Source: UBA4416 sp048498515 (GTDB taxonomy: Bacteria; Bacteroidota; Bacteroidia; B-17B0; Aurantibacillaceae). From it: 64,000 nt of DNA. Shown piece by piece: positions 24,169-32,311 of this stretch. The notes under the pieces are model-generated. The model did not search any database, was not told the origin of the DNA, and saw only the letters and a list, made by a program, of their open reading frames with translations. Position 1 is the first letter of the stretch, and every line of letters starts with the position of its first letter. Position numbers and translations under genes: made by a program. The DNA lies in assembly GCA_048498515.1 (NCBI GenBank), contig JBEHXV010000009.1, positions 62,001-126,000 of the forward strand, in the 5' to 3' direction.

Positions 24169-25347
24169 ATGGAAAGCAAAGAAGGCCTCGACGCTCTGTT
24201 TCTTTATGCCACTGAAGGAATTTTGGTCACAAACGACAGGGGAGAAATTACCCGTATCAATCCAAGCGCCGAAAAACTCTTTGGATATGAGAAACACGAA
24301 TTGCTCGGAAAAAAAATAGAAGTGTTGATCCCAAAGCGCTTTTCAGCCCACACCCGACACCGGGAAGGCTATAGCGAGAACCCGCACCCACGGGCTATGG
24401 GCGCTGGCATGGACCTATATGGATTAAAGAAAGACGGTTCGGAGATTCCGATAGAAATAAGTCTAAGTCCCTATACCAATAAGGATGGCAAATTTGTGAT
24501 TGCCTTCATTGTGGATATTACCGTAAGAAAACAAGCGGAAAAAAAATTAAAAAGCTATTCGGCTGACCTTGAAAACCAGGTGAAGAACAGAACGCTGATC
24601 CTCGAAGAAGCCATCCAGGAACTGGAAAAAACGAAAAAAGACCTGAATAACGCTCTCAATAAGGAACGGGAACTCAATGAGCTAAAGAGCCGTTTCGTAT
24701 CAATGGCCTCGCATGAATTCAGAACGCCGCTTACTACCATGATGTCATCCTTATCGCTGGTGACAAAATACGGCGAACAAAACGACCGGGACAACCAGGT
24801 AAAACACGTCAGCAAAATAAAAACATCCATTAATAACCTGACGGATATCCTGAACGATTTTCTTTCTGTGAGTAAACTGGAGGAAGGAAAGATTGAAAAT
24901 ATGCCGGAGCAGTTGACCCTCAGTACGTTTATCAGTGAGGTAGTTTCCGAAATGAGAACGATGGCCCTTCCCGGACAAATGATCGAACAAAAACACAGCG
25001 GGAACGAAAACGCATGGGTTGATAAAAAGTTATTGAAGAACGTTTTATTTAACCTCATTTCAAATGCCATTAAATTTTCTCCGGAAGGCGGCTCTATCGA
25101 GATCAGCAGCCATGCTTCCAATTCTTCCATAAAAATTTCGGTAAAGGACAGCGGCATCGGTATTTCGGCTGAAGACCAGAAGCATTTGTTTGAGCGATTT
25201 TTCAGGGCGCACAATGCCACTCACATTCAGGGTACCGGTTTAGGACTTAATATTGTAGCCAGGTATGTGGAATTAATGAAGGGTACGATTGATTTTGAAA
25301 GCAAAGAGAACGAAGGAACTCAATTCACCATTATAATCCCTCAATAA
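24169..25347 (+). CDS. Cytosolic PAS-domain sensor histidine kinase
   Basis: A 392-residue protein: PAS domain (about 1-125), a coiled-coil linker, HisKA with phospho-acceptor His182 in MASHEFRTPL, and an HATPase domain with NLISNAIKFSPEGG, DSGIGIS and GTGLGL. No membrane segment, so it senses an internal signal. The PAS region has the PKRFSAHTRHREGY stretch, reminiscent of the FixL haem PAS but also common in haem-free PAS kinases. The start at 24169 is chosen because an upstream ATG at 24076 lies within the operator. It is 2 bases from the RR-CRP gene, its presumed partner. Confidence 0.93.
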   Translation: MESKEGLDALFLYATEGILVTNDRGEITRINPSAEKLFGYEKHELLGKKIEVLIPKRFSAHTRHREGYSENPHPRAMGAGMDLYGLKKDGSEIPIEISLSPYTNKDGKFVIAFIVDITVRKQAEKKLKSYSADLENQVKNRTLILEEAIQELEKTKKDLNNALNKERELNELKSRFVSMASHEFRTPLTTMMSSLSLVTKYGEQNDRDNQVKHVSKIKTSINNLTDILNDFLSVSKLEEGKIENMPEQLTLSTFISEVVSEMRTMALPGQMIEQKHSGNENAWVDKKLLKNVLFNLISNAIKFSPEGGSIEISSHASNSSIKISVKDSGIGISAEDQKHLFERFFRAHNATHIQGTGLGLNIVARYVELMKGTIDFESKENEGTQFTIIIPQ

Positions 25348-25349
25348 TT

Positions 25350-26408
25350 ATGAAAAAAATCCTTTTAATTGAAGACAATAAGGACGTGCGCGAAAACACC
25401 GCCGAGATCCTTAGCCTGGCTCAATACAATGTGATCACCGCGGTAAATGGAAAGGCGGGCGTTGAAATGGCGCAGAAAGAAAAACCCGATCTCATTATCT
25501 GCGATATCATGATGCCTGTTTTAGACGGGCATGGAGCCTTGCATTTATTATCAAAGAATGAAGAAACTGCCAGTATTCCATTCATCTTTTTAACGGCAAA
25601 AGCAGAACGGAACGATTTCAGGAAAGGAATGGAAATGGGCGCCGATGATTACCTCACCAAGCCTTTTGATGATGTGGAGCTACTCAACGCCATCGAAAGC
25701 CGTCTTAAAAAAAATGAGATCCTTAAAAAAGAATTCACCAAGAACCTTTCCGGCATCAGCGACTTCATTAACGAAGCCAAAGGCATCGAGTCGCTTAAAA
25801 AATTGTCGGAAGAAAGGGACGTAAGGATCTATAAAAAGAAAAGCGATATCTACAAGGAGGGAGGATTTCCCAAAGGGATTTATTTTATTAATAAAGGAAA
25901 GGTGAAAACATATCACACTAACGAGTTTGGCAAAGAGCTGATCACTGAGCTATATAAGGAGGGCGACTTCTTTGGCTATCTCTCCCTGCTGCAGGACGAA
26001 AAATATACAAGTTCAGCCACTGCACTCGAAGATTCGGAAATATACATGCTTCCTAAGGACGATTTCTTTTCACTTATCTACAAAAATTCGGAAGTATCAA
26101 AAAAATTTATTGAGCTCCTGTCGGATAATTTAAAGGAAAAAGAGAGTCAACTGGTCAAGCTGGCCTATAACTCAGTAAGAAAGAGAGTAGCCGAAGCACT
26201 GGTGAAGCTCTCGGATAAATATAAAAAGGAACAGGACCAGGTATTCAGCATGAACATATCACGTGAAGACCTGGCCAATATGGTAGGTACGGCCACGGAA
26301 ACGGTGATCCGCACCTTAAGCGACTTTAAGGAAGATAAACTGATTGAGATAAGTGGCAGCAACATCAGCATTACCAATTATGCAAAGCTTACTTCCATGA
26401 AAAACTGA
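25350..26408 (+). CDS. Response regulator fused to CRP/FNR-type DNA-binding module
   Basis: A 352-residue regulator: receiver domain (1-120, phospho-acceptor Asp52 in ICDIMMP), a linker, a cNMP-binding-type beta roll (about 150-260) and a CRP-type winged HTH (about 285-345). The beta roll reads KYTSSATALED where cAMP binders have an Arg-Ser/Thr-Ala motif, so the phosphate-binding arginine is missing; no FNR-type cysteine cluster is present. The recognition helix ATETVIRTL keeps the Glu and Arg (E-x3-R) that read TGA in CRP/FNR sites. This is the best candidate to bind the ATGAY-N4-RTCAT operators, controlled by phosphorylation rather than ligand. Confidence 0.93.
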   Translation: MKKILLIEDNKDVRENTAEILSLAQYNVITAVNGKAGVEMAQKEKPDLIICDIMMPVLDGHGALHLLSKNEETASIPFIFLTAKAERNDFRKGMEMGADDYLTKPFDDVELLNAIESRLKKNEILKKEFTKNLSGISDFINEAKGIESLKKLSEERDVRIYKKKSDIYKEGGFPKGIYFINKGKVKTYHTNEFGKELITELYKEGDFFGYLSLLQDEKYTSSATALEDSEIYMLPKDDFFSLIYKNSEVSKKFIELLSDNLKEKESQLVKLAYNSVRKRVAEALVKLSDKYKKEQDQVFSMNISREDLANMVGTATETVIRTLSDFKEDKLIEISGSNISITNYAKLTSMKN

Positions 26409-26413
26409 TACGC

Positions 26414-26713
26414 ATGAAAACACATTACGATACCGTTTCAAAAGCTATTGAAGCGCTCAAAAAACAGGGCTATACGACCGACTTTAACCTTGAAAAAAAC
26501 TGCATCGTCTGCCATCCTGAAAAATTCCACCCGGAGGATTTCGAAATTGTGGATGTTTACCGTTATGAAGGAGACAGCGACCCAGCCGATGAAGCGACTG
26601 TATATGCCATTGAATCGAAAACAGGATTGAAAGGCATCCTCGTAACCGGATACGGTATTTCAACGGATGACATGAGCGCCGAAATATTAAGCAAGCTGCA
26701 CAACCGGAAATAG
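26414..26713 (+). CDS. Small conserved Bacteroidota protein (99 aa)
   Basis: The pattern YDTVSKAIEALKKQGYTTDFNL, a Cys-x2-Cys pair (CIVCHPEKF), HPEDFEIVDVYRYEG and a C-terminal GILVTGYG matches a small soluble family that I recall being labelled phosphoribosylpyrophosphate synthetase in Bacteroidota genomes. It is far too short for that enzyme, so the label is not credible. It lies 5 bases after the RR-CRP gene and may modulate the system. Confidence 0.75.
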   Translation: MKTHYDTVSKAIEALKKQGYTTDFNLEKNCIVCHPEKFHPEDFEIVDVYRYEGDSDPADEATVYAIESKTGLKGILVTGYGISTDDMSAEILSKLHNRK

Positions 26714-26714
26714 A

Positions 26715-27557
26715 TTATTTAGCGGTGTTTTTATGATGAAAAACCAACAGGGGAACGCTTGTTTCAAGCGCCACCTTCCTGGTATTACTCTTTCCGAACA
26801 GACGGCCAAAAAAATTCCGGTGATGCGTCGACATCACCATCATATCCGCTTTACCGTTATCAATATACTCCTCCAGCTTATCGCCGGCATTATCGGAAAC
26901 AAGCACCTCAAAAGACAGGTTACTGTAACCTGTTCTCATGCGCACCCGTTCCATAAAAGACCACATTAATTCATGTTCATCATCGGCCGATAGCTTTGTT
27001 GTGGCAATATGAAGTAAGGTAAGGTTTGCATTGAAGGCGGTAGCCATCTTTAAAACCTTATTAATGGCAGCAATGTCGCTTATATGATAGTCCGTAGCAT
27101 ACACAATTTTCCTAATCTCATGCCTGAAATAAAAGTTTTCAGGCACAACGATCACCGGTGTATTTGCCCGCTCAATGACCTTCGATGCTGTGCTTCCAAA
27201 AAGCCCGGCTGTATGCTTCCCTGCGCCATTGGTACCCATCACAATGTACTCAAAGGCATTATTTTCCGAAAACTCTGAAACAGCGTCTACTGCCGGACCC
27301 TCTATAGCTTTATATTCCAGCTTTACAGATCCTGCAATTCGTTCGCACTCAGTGCGCAATTGCTGCTCAACTTCCTTCCTTTTATTAAGTTGCTCCTCTT
27401 GCCATATGTTGTAAGGAATCTCTGCCATTGCCACCGGCAATTCATACGCGTGTGTGAGCATGACACCTGCATCCATTTTATTAGCAAGGGCAAGGGCAAA
27501 ATAAAGCGCGTTGGAGGCGCTTAATGAAAAATCAGTTGGAACCAGTAGTGTTTTCAT
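26715..27557 (-). CDS. Tandem universal stress protein (Usp 1)
   Basis: A 280-residue protein with two UspA domains (about 1-145 and 150-280). The first domain has the ATP-binding pattern G-x2-G-x9-G-S/T (GTNGAGKHTAGLFGSTAS). The second ends with MSTHHRNFFGRLFGKSNT, a degenerate version. The start at 27557 (MKTLLVPTDFS) is the family's normal opening. It is convergent with the small gene ending at 26713 and shares an operator with the DoxX operon on its other side. Confidence 0.93.
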   Translation of the reverse strand: MKTLLVPTDFSLSASNALYFALALANKMDAGVMLTHAYELPVAMAEIPYNIWQEEQLNKRKEVEQQLRTECERIAGSVKLEYKAIEGPAVDAVSEFSENNAFEYIVMGTNGAGKHTAGLFGSTASKVIERANTPVIVVPENFYFRHEIRKIVYATDYHISDIAAINKVLKMATAFNANLTLLHIATTKLSADDEHELMWSFMERVRMRTGYSNLSFEVLVSDNAGDKLEEYIDNGKADMMVMSTHHRNFFGRLFGKSNTRKVALETSVPLLVFHHKNTAK

Positions 27558-27600
27558 GTTAATTTTTTTATAAAAGTACTCCCGGGATGTTACCTGTAGA

Positions 27601-27614
27601 ATGATGAAGATCAT
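27601..27614. promoter_or_regulatory. FNR/CRP-like operator shared by Usp 1 and the DoxX operon
   Basis: ATGATGAAGATCAT, with perfect arms. Its centre (27607.5) is 36.5 bases from the last base of TACTTTTA (minus strand, 27571-27578) before the usp gene, and 58.5 bases from the last base of TAATTTTG (27659-27666) before the DoxX gene. One operator thus fits class II to the left and class I to the right. A -33-like TTG is at 27639-27641. Confidence 0.75.
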
Positions 27615-27690
27615 GTTCTTGCCTGACAGCGCTCATAGTTGAGGGCGGATAAGTACCCTAATTTTGCATCAAATTACTCAACCGAAAAAA

Positions 27691-28116
27691 TTGGACTGCA
27701 TTGATCAATATCATTACCTGGCTGCCGGGCTTATCGCCAGGCTGTTTTTGGGCACCTTGTTCTTCCTGCAGGGATACGATGCCGTTATAAAAGTGGGCGT
27801 GAGAAACGTTGCCGGGGCCTTCAAGGATGAATTTGCGAAACATGGCATTCCCCAATATATTACTGTTGCCGCAGCCTGGTTTACTTCCTATTCGGAATTG
27901 ATTGGAGGTGCGCTTCTGATCTTTGGGATGTTTGAATACATTTCGCTTTATCTGTTGGGACTCAACCTGATCGTTGCAGCCATTGGATTTGGGATTAACA
28001 CCCCGATGTGGGATACACGTCATGTATTACCACGGCTGCTGTTGATCCTCTTTCTCCTGATCATTCCGCAAAGCTGGAATGCCCTATCACTGGACTATTA
28101 TTTCTTTAAACTCTAA
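27691..28116 (+). CDS. DoxX-family membrane protein
   Basis: About 141 residues with four membrane helices and the DoxX-type opening ARLFLGTLFFLQGYDAVIK. No ATG is available upstream of the domain. A TTG at 27664 sits inside the -7 element TAATTTTG, so it cannot be the start; the TTG at 27691 is the most likely one, though an ATT at 27700 is not excluded. DoxX-like proteins are linked to redox and thiol stress complexes. It heads an operon with a small membrane protein, Usp 2 and two further small genes. Confidence 0.8.
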   Translation: MDCIDQYHYLAAGLIARLFLGTLFFLQGYDAVIKVGVRNVAGAFKDEFAKHGIPQYITVAAAWFTSYSELIGGALLIFGMFEYISLYLLGLNLIVAAIGFGINTPMWDTRHVLPRLLLILFLLIIPQSWNALSLDYYFFKL

Positions 28117-28127
28117 ACCTATACATC

Positions 28128-28430
28128 ATGGAAACAACAAGCATCACATCAAAAAAGGCAATTGCACAAACAGAAAAAGTTAAAACAGAATTCTGGGACA
28201 AACTGGAATTCAGCAGATATGGCATCATTTCAATGCTGGTATTGATCACAGGTTGCCTGGGCGGTATAGCAGCTGCATTTGGCACTCACGGCAGCGCGCT
28301 GGAGCTTGCGCTGATCGCCTTCCCAACGATCATTTCCTTAGCGCTCATTTTAGCCGTGGCACCTATGCGTGCTATCGTTTACTTGTGCAGCATTGCCGTG
28401 ATCCTTGACCTGATTGTCCTTATTTTCTAA
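28128..28430 (+). CDS. Small membrane protein (100 aa)
   Basis: A hydrophilic N-terminal 25 residues, then two or three membrane helices (about 31-52, 55-75 and 80-100). It starts with ATG 11 bases after the DoxX stop and precedes Usp 2 by 17 bases, so it is an operon member. I do not recognise a named family. Confidence 0.75.
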   Translation: METTSITSKKAIAQTEKVKTEFWDKLEFSRYGIISMLVLITGCLGGIAAAFGTHGSALELALIAFPTIISLALILAVAPMRAIVYLCSIAVILDLIVLIF

Positions 28431-28447
28431 CCGGTAAAAACTATCAC

Positions 28448-29278
28448 ATGAAAGCTATTCTTGCAGCAACAGATTTTTCGGAAGCATCAATCAATGCGAC
28501 AAATTATGCCGCAGAGATCGCCAGGGCTGTCAAAACAACCCTCATCCTGTTCAATTCCTACCGATTACCGGTTCCTACAGCTGATGTTACTTTGCTCATC
28601 CCATCCATCGAGGAGCTGGAACAAAATGCACAGGAAAACCTGGGCCGTATCAAAAAAGGTATACAGGATAAATACGGCAATGAATTGAGTATACAATGCG
28701 TCAGCAAATGCGGTTTTGCCGTGGATGAAATCAATCGCTATACGCAACAACATAAAGTTGACATGATAGTAGTTGGCATGCAGGGGACAGGATACCTTTC
28801 GGAAAGGCTCTTTGGCAGCACAACAACTGACCTGATGAAAGTAGCCGCATGTCCGGTATTGAGCATCGACAAGCATGTGCGTTTCAAACATCCGAAAAAA
28901 ATTGTTTTAGCATGTGACTACTTAAAAACAGGTGACGGGGATATACTCTCTCCCCTGAGAAATTTTGCAAAACTATTCGGCTCACATGTGTACATCTTAA
29001 ATGTTGTCAATCCATTGGACCCAAAACCTGAACTGGATAAAACGGTGAATGATTATGTAAGCTTTGAAGATTCGCTGGAAGGCACAGAGCATACATTTCA
29101 TCATATCAAAGACGAGGATGTGGTAAAAGGGATCAATGATTTCGCCATGCAAAGGCAAATGGACATGATCGTTACCATTCCCCGCAGGCACACTTTCTTT
29201 AAAACTATTTTCAGCGAACCCGTTACAAAAAAAATGGCATTTCATACCTCTCTTCCCTTATTGGCCCTTCACGAATAA
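28448..29278 (+). CDS. Tandem universal stress protein (Usp 2)
   Basis: A 276-residue protein with two UspA domains. The first carries GMQGTGYLSERLFGSTTTD, fitting G-x2-G-x9-G-S/T for ATP binding. The second domain (from about 150) is divergent, with TIPRRHTFFKTIFSEPVTKK where the glycine motif should be. It is in the DoxX operon, and is a paralogue of the genes at 26715 and 30527. Confidence 0.92.
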   Translation: MKAILAATDFSEASINATNYAAEIARAVKTTLILFNSYRLPVPTADVTLLIPSIEELEQNAQENLGRIKKGIQDKYGNELSIQCVSKCGFAVDEINRYTQQHKVDMIVVGMQGTGYLSERLFGSTTTDLMKVAACPVLSIDKHVRFKHPKKIVLACDYLKTGDGDILSPLRNFAKLFGSHVYILNVVNPLDPKPELDKTVNDYVSFEDSLEGTEHTFHHIKDEDVVKGINDFAMQRQMDMIVTIPRRHTFFKTIFSEPVTKKMAFHTSLPLLALHE

Positions 29279-29298
29279 ACATACAATCCTCTTTGGAT

Positions 29299-29526
29299 AT
29301 GAATCAGGGAAAGCCCAATATACGGACGAATAACAACCGGCTTTTAAACTCAGCAAATAAATCAGGTATAAAAAACGGACGCTTAATCCTAAATTCTCTG
29401 GTGATCCTTGTCTTTGTTACAATCGTCATATTATTAGCACTCAGCCATAAAATAGAACCAACACTCATAGCCGTTTTGATCGCATTCATACTCGGCTTCA
29501 TTGTTGGGAAAAACAACAATAAATAA
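29299..29526 (+). CDS. Small two-helix membrane protein (75 aa)
   Basis: A polar, Asn-rich N-terminal 30 residues, then two membrane helices separated by a short loop and an NNNK tail. The ATG at 29299 is used; the TTG at 29293 is less likely. It follows Usp 2 by 20 bases. Unknown family; probably part of the stress operon. Confidence 0.65.
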   Translation: MNQGKPNIRTNNNRLLNSANKSGIKNGRLILNSLVILVFVTIVILLALSHKIEPTLIAVLIAFILGFIVGKNNNK

Positions 29527-29538
29527 CCAGATATAATT

Positions 29539-29916
29539 ATGAAAATAACAATTAATGATCACCGGAAGATCTTCGCGATCCAGGAAGAATTCAGCAGCCT
29601 GTTCCCGTACCTTAAACTCGAGTTCTTCTCAAAACCACATACAGCCGGTGGCGAGTCGGCCAAAAAACTGATCCAGAATAATAGCAAAACCATTGGCGAA
29701 TGCCGTACCTCACACAATTCGGGAAACATAACCATCACTTCCGGTATGACCGTTACAAACCTGGAACAACGTTTCCAGGATGTATACGGACTCAGTGTAC
29801 AGGTATTCAGAAAATCAGGTAAAAGCTGGCTGGAAACAACGGTGACCGATAACTGGACACTGGATCAGCAAAATAAACAAGGTGAGGAGTTAAGCAGTCC
29901 GTTCAATAAATCCTAA
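29539..29916 (+). CDS. Hypothetical soluble protein (125 aa)
   Basis: A mixed alpha/beta protein with no signal or membrane segment. Distinctive stretches are HRKIFAIQEEFSSLFPYLKLEF, TIGECRTSHNSG and the VYGLSVQVFRKSG region, which suggests a small binding domain. It is the last gene of the DoxX-Usp operon, ending 3 bases before the hsp20 operator. I believe similar proteins occur beside stress genes in Bacteroidota, but I cannot name the family. Confidence 0.7.
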   Translation: MKITINDHRKIFAIQEEFSSLFPYLKLEFFSKPHTAGGESAKKLIQNNSKTIGECRTSHNSGNITITSGMTVTNLEQRFQDVYGLSVQVFRKSGKSWLETTVTDNWTLDQQNKQGEELSSPFNKS

Positions 29917-29918
29917 AC

Positions 29919-29932
29919 CTGACAACGATCAG
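29919..29932. promoter_or_regulatory. FNR/CRP-like operator, hsp20 promoter
   Basis: CTGACAACGATCAG with core TGAC-N4-ATCA. Its centre (29925.5) is 58.5 bases from the last base of a perfect -7 element TAGTTTTG (29977-29984). The inferred transcript start is near 29991, 36 bases before the hsp20 ATG. No TTG -33 box is present at the normal distance, as expected for an activated promoter. Confidence 0.75.
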
Positions 29933-30026
29933 CCCGGTTGCTGAGTTTATTCATTTCAAGTTCCTGAAAGTCGTAATAGTTTTGTATCCATAGACCCTAA
30001 TTATTTAACCATTAAAATTTAATAAC

Positions 30027-30464
30027 ATGAACACAAAAAACAAAAATGAAAACTTTGTTCCGACATTATTCTCGGACATTTTCGACAATGCTAAATTCTT
30101 CGGTAAAAACTGGCTGGAAAGAGAATTCGGACAATCTCTTCCGGCGGTGAACATTAAGGAAACCAATAAAGACTTCGCTCTTGAGTTTGCCGCTCCGGGC
30201 TTTAAAAAAGATGACTTTAAGGTGAATGTAGACAACAATGTGCTCACCATCAATGCCGAAAAAGAAGAGGAAAAAAACGAAACGGATAAACGATTTACAA
30301 GAAGGGAATTTTCCTATAACTCTTTCTCGCGCTCTTTTACCTTACCGGAGAACGTAAATTCGGAGAAAATTGACGCCAGGTATACTGATGGCATTCTGAA
30401 ACTGAGTGTTCCGAAAAAAGAAGAAACAAAAGTACTCCCGAAAAAAGAGATCAAGGTTGCTTAA
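30027..30464 (+). CDS. Hsp20/alpha-crystallin small heat shock protein
   Basis: A 145-residue ATP-independent holdase. The alpha-crystallin domain spans about 35-130, with FALEFAAPGFKKDDFKVNVDNN, the conserved FSRSFTLPENV block and the DGILKLSVPKKEE end; the C-terminal EIKVA extension supplies an I-x-V oligomerisation motif. It has its own promoter and terminator, so it can be monocistronic, with Usp 3 downstream. Confidence 0.96.
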   Translation: MNTKNKNENFVPTLFSDIFDNAKFFGKNWLEREFGQSLPAVNIKETNKDFALEFAAPGFKKDDFKVNVDNNVLTINAEKEEEKNETDKRFTRREFSYNSFSRSFTLPENVNSEKIDARYTDGILKLSVPKKEETKVLPKKEIKVA

Positions 30465-30470
30465 TCAGCC

Positions 30471-30501
30471 CAAGCCCGGCCTGTTTCAAGACCGGGCTTT
30501 T
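30471..30501 (+). terminator. Rho-independent terminator after hsp20
   Basis: A perfect stem AAGCCCGG (30471-30478) and CCGGGCTT (30491-30498) around a 12-base loop, then a run of T. It lies 6 bases after the hsp20 stop and separates hsp20 from the following Usp gene; some read-through may feed the long downstream operon, for which I see no separate operator. Confidence 0.85.
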
Positions 30502-30526
30502 TACTTTAATTATCAAAACAAAAAAG

Positions 30527-31330
30527 ATGAAAACAATTATAGCCGGAACCGACTTTACGTCCTCATCCGTTAACGCTTGCAAATATGCCGCATTACTGGC
30601 CCAAAAACTGAACTGCAAGCTCACGGTATTCAATATGTTCGACGCGCCGATCATTCATTCCAATACAGGCCTGTATGGTATATCCTATGTATCGGTGAGA
30701 AAAGACAGCCAGGTAAAAACGCAAAAACTGGTAAGTCTCTTAAACAAGCTTTTTCCTAAACTCAAAATTGAGCTATTTGTGACCAATGGCGCGCTTAAAG
30801 AAGAATTAGAGAATTTCTCGTCCGCACACCATGTAGAAGCCGCTGTGATGGGCCTGGAAACAAAAACCAAATTCTCTAAATTCCTTTACGGGAGCCATGG
30901 CGTAGACATTGCCGGAAAGATTGACACCCCGGTGATCATTGTACCTGAGAATTACAAAGAGCACAAACTGTCTGCCGTACTCCTGGCTGTCGACAATAGC
31001 GAAAAGCTTCGCAAGAGCTCGCTGAAACATTTCGAAAAATTCCTTTTAAAAACCAAAAGCAACCTTCACGTATTGCATGTAAGAACTGAAGATGAAGTTT
31101 TCGACCCGGTGGTTACCAATTTAAAGATCAACGGAAAAAAGCTGTACATTGAGATGATCAAGGCAGCAGACACTCAGGACGGTGTAAAAAAATACTGCAG
31201 GCAGGGCGATATTGACCTTGTGGCTGTAGTAAGCAAGAAGCATTCTGTATTTTACGATTTATTCATTGAATCGAATACAAAAAAAATAGCCTTTGCTTCT
31301 AAAGTACCTGTATTAGCTATTCACGAATAA
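30527..31330 (+). CDS. Tandem universal stress protein (Usp 3)
   Basis: A 267-residue protein with two UspA domains. In the first, the ATP motif is altered: GLETKTKFSKFLYGSHG keeps the first and last glycine but lacks the G-x2-G pair, so nucleotide binding is doubtful. The second domain is also degenerate. Third Usp paralogue within 5 kb. It heads the operon leading to the Mla-like transporter. Confidence 0.9.
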   Translation: MKTIIAGTDFTSSSVNACKYAALLAQKLNCKLTVFNMFDAPIIHSNTGLYGISYVSVRKDSQVKTQKLVSLLNKLFPKLKIELFVTNGALKEELENFSSAHHVEAAVMGLETKTKFSKFLYGSHGVDIAGKIDTPVIIVPENYKEHKLSAVLLAVDNSEKLRKSSLKHFEKFLLKTKSNLHVLHVRTEDEVFDPVVTNLKINGKKLYIEMIKAADTQDGVKKYCRQGDIDLVAVVSKKHSVFYDLFIESNTKKIAFASKVPVLAIHE

Positions 31331-31343
31331 TAATCTATCAACC

Positions 31344-31547
31344 ATGAGATTCCTCCAATTGCTCACCACATGGTCAAATGCCGAACTTGGGCTGCTTAAG
31401 GTCTGCCTGATTTGCTTTGGCATAAGCGCAGGCATATACTTTTACGACTACGTAAAGCCCTGGTTTGGCCATTTCTTCATTGTATTTGTTATCACCGCTA
31501 TTTGGGCACTCCTGTTATGGATCAAAAAACTGAAGCAACCGCAGTGA
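31344..31547 (+). CDS. Small two-helix membrane protein (67 aa)
   Basis: Two membrane helices (about 18-36 and 43-60) and a basic C-terminus (IKKLKQPQ). It overlaps the mlaE start by 31 bases, implying translational coupling. Unknown family; may be a small accessory subunit of the lipid transporter or of a stress response complex. Confidence 0.65.
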   Translation: MRFLQLLTTWSNAELGLLKVCLICFGISAGIYFYDYVKPWFGHFFIVFVITAIWALLLWIKKLKQPQ

Positions 31548-32311
31548 GATCAATAACATTACATAAGTTACTTGTTGAAACCGGTGAACTTTATCGCTTT
31601 ACTTTAAGGTTCTTTAAGGAAGCGTTTACACGCCGGTTCGAATTTGCCGAAATGGTTCAGCAATGCTACCAGATAGGCAATAAAACCTTGCTATTGGCCG
31701 GTGTTACCGGGCTTATCATGGGACTGGTGATTACCATTCAGTCACACCCTTCCATGAAGGCCTTTGGTGCCGAGTCCTGGCTTCCATCGGTGGTTTCCGT
31801 TTCGCTGGTGCGCGAAATAGTGCCTGTGATCACCGCACTGATATGTGCTGGCAAGATAGGATCAGGAATTGGAGCGGAGCTGGGCTCTATGAAAGTAACC
31901 GAACAGATAGACGCGATGGAAGTGTCGGGAACCAATCCTTATAAATACCTGGTTGTTACCAGGGTGATTGCTGCTACACTCATGCTCCCGCTTCTTGTGG
32001 TCATCAGCGATACCATTGCCCTGTATGGCGCTTACATCGGCATCAATATGAAACAGGTTGTGAGCTTCCACCTTTTCACCAATCAGGTCTTTGCCAAACT
32101 AAGTTTCGGCGACCTCCTGCCTTCCATCATTAAATCTTTTTTCTTTGGTTTTGCCATTGGTATCATTGGTTGCTTTAAAGGATACAATACGAAAAACGGA
32201 ACACAAGGTGTCGGTCGAACGGCAAACGCAGCCGTTGTCCTATCAACGTTTGTCGTATTTATCATTGATCTCACCGCCGCGCAGATCGCCGACATTTTTC
32301 AGATCACATGA
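31517..32311 (+). CDS. mlaE: MlaE-family lipid ABC transporter permease
   Basis: A 264-residue permease with about five membrane helices and MlaE signatures: VREIVPVITALICAGKIGSGIGAELGSM-type block (split by family knowledge) and EVSGTNPYKYLVVTRVIA. The ATG at 31517 begins a domain of normal MlaE length (about 260). Followed with a 4-base overlap by the ATPase gene. The family moves phospholipids between membranes. Confidence 0.93.
   Translation: MDQKTEATAVRSITLHKLLVETGELYRFTLRFFKEAFTRRFEFAEMVQQCYQIGNKTLLLAGVTGLIMGLVITIQSHPSMKAFGAESWLPSVVSVSLVREIVPVITALICAGKIGSGIGAELGSMKVTEQIDAMEVSGTNPYKYLVVTRVIAATLMLPLLVVISDTIALYGAYIGINMKQVVSFHLFTNQVFAKLSFGDLLPSIIKSFFFGFAIGIIGCFKGYNTKNGTQGVGRTANAAVVLSTFVVFIIDLTAAQIADIFQIT

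Noticed and set aside
24169..24550. FixL-type haem-binding PAS domain in the kinase
   Set aside because: The HREGY stretch resembles the FixL haem region, but the same pattern is frequent in haem-free PAS kinases and the second FixL landmark is not clear. Kept only as a test to do.
26414..26713. Phosphoribosylpyrophosphate synthetase label
   Set aside because: At 99 residues and without PRPP motifs it cannot be the enzyme; described as a small conserved protein.
27664..27690. TTG start for the DoxX gene
   Set aside because: The TTG is part of the -7 element TAATTTTG, so it would not be in the mRNA.
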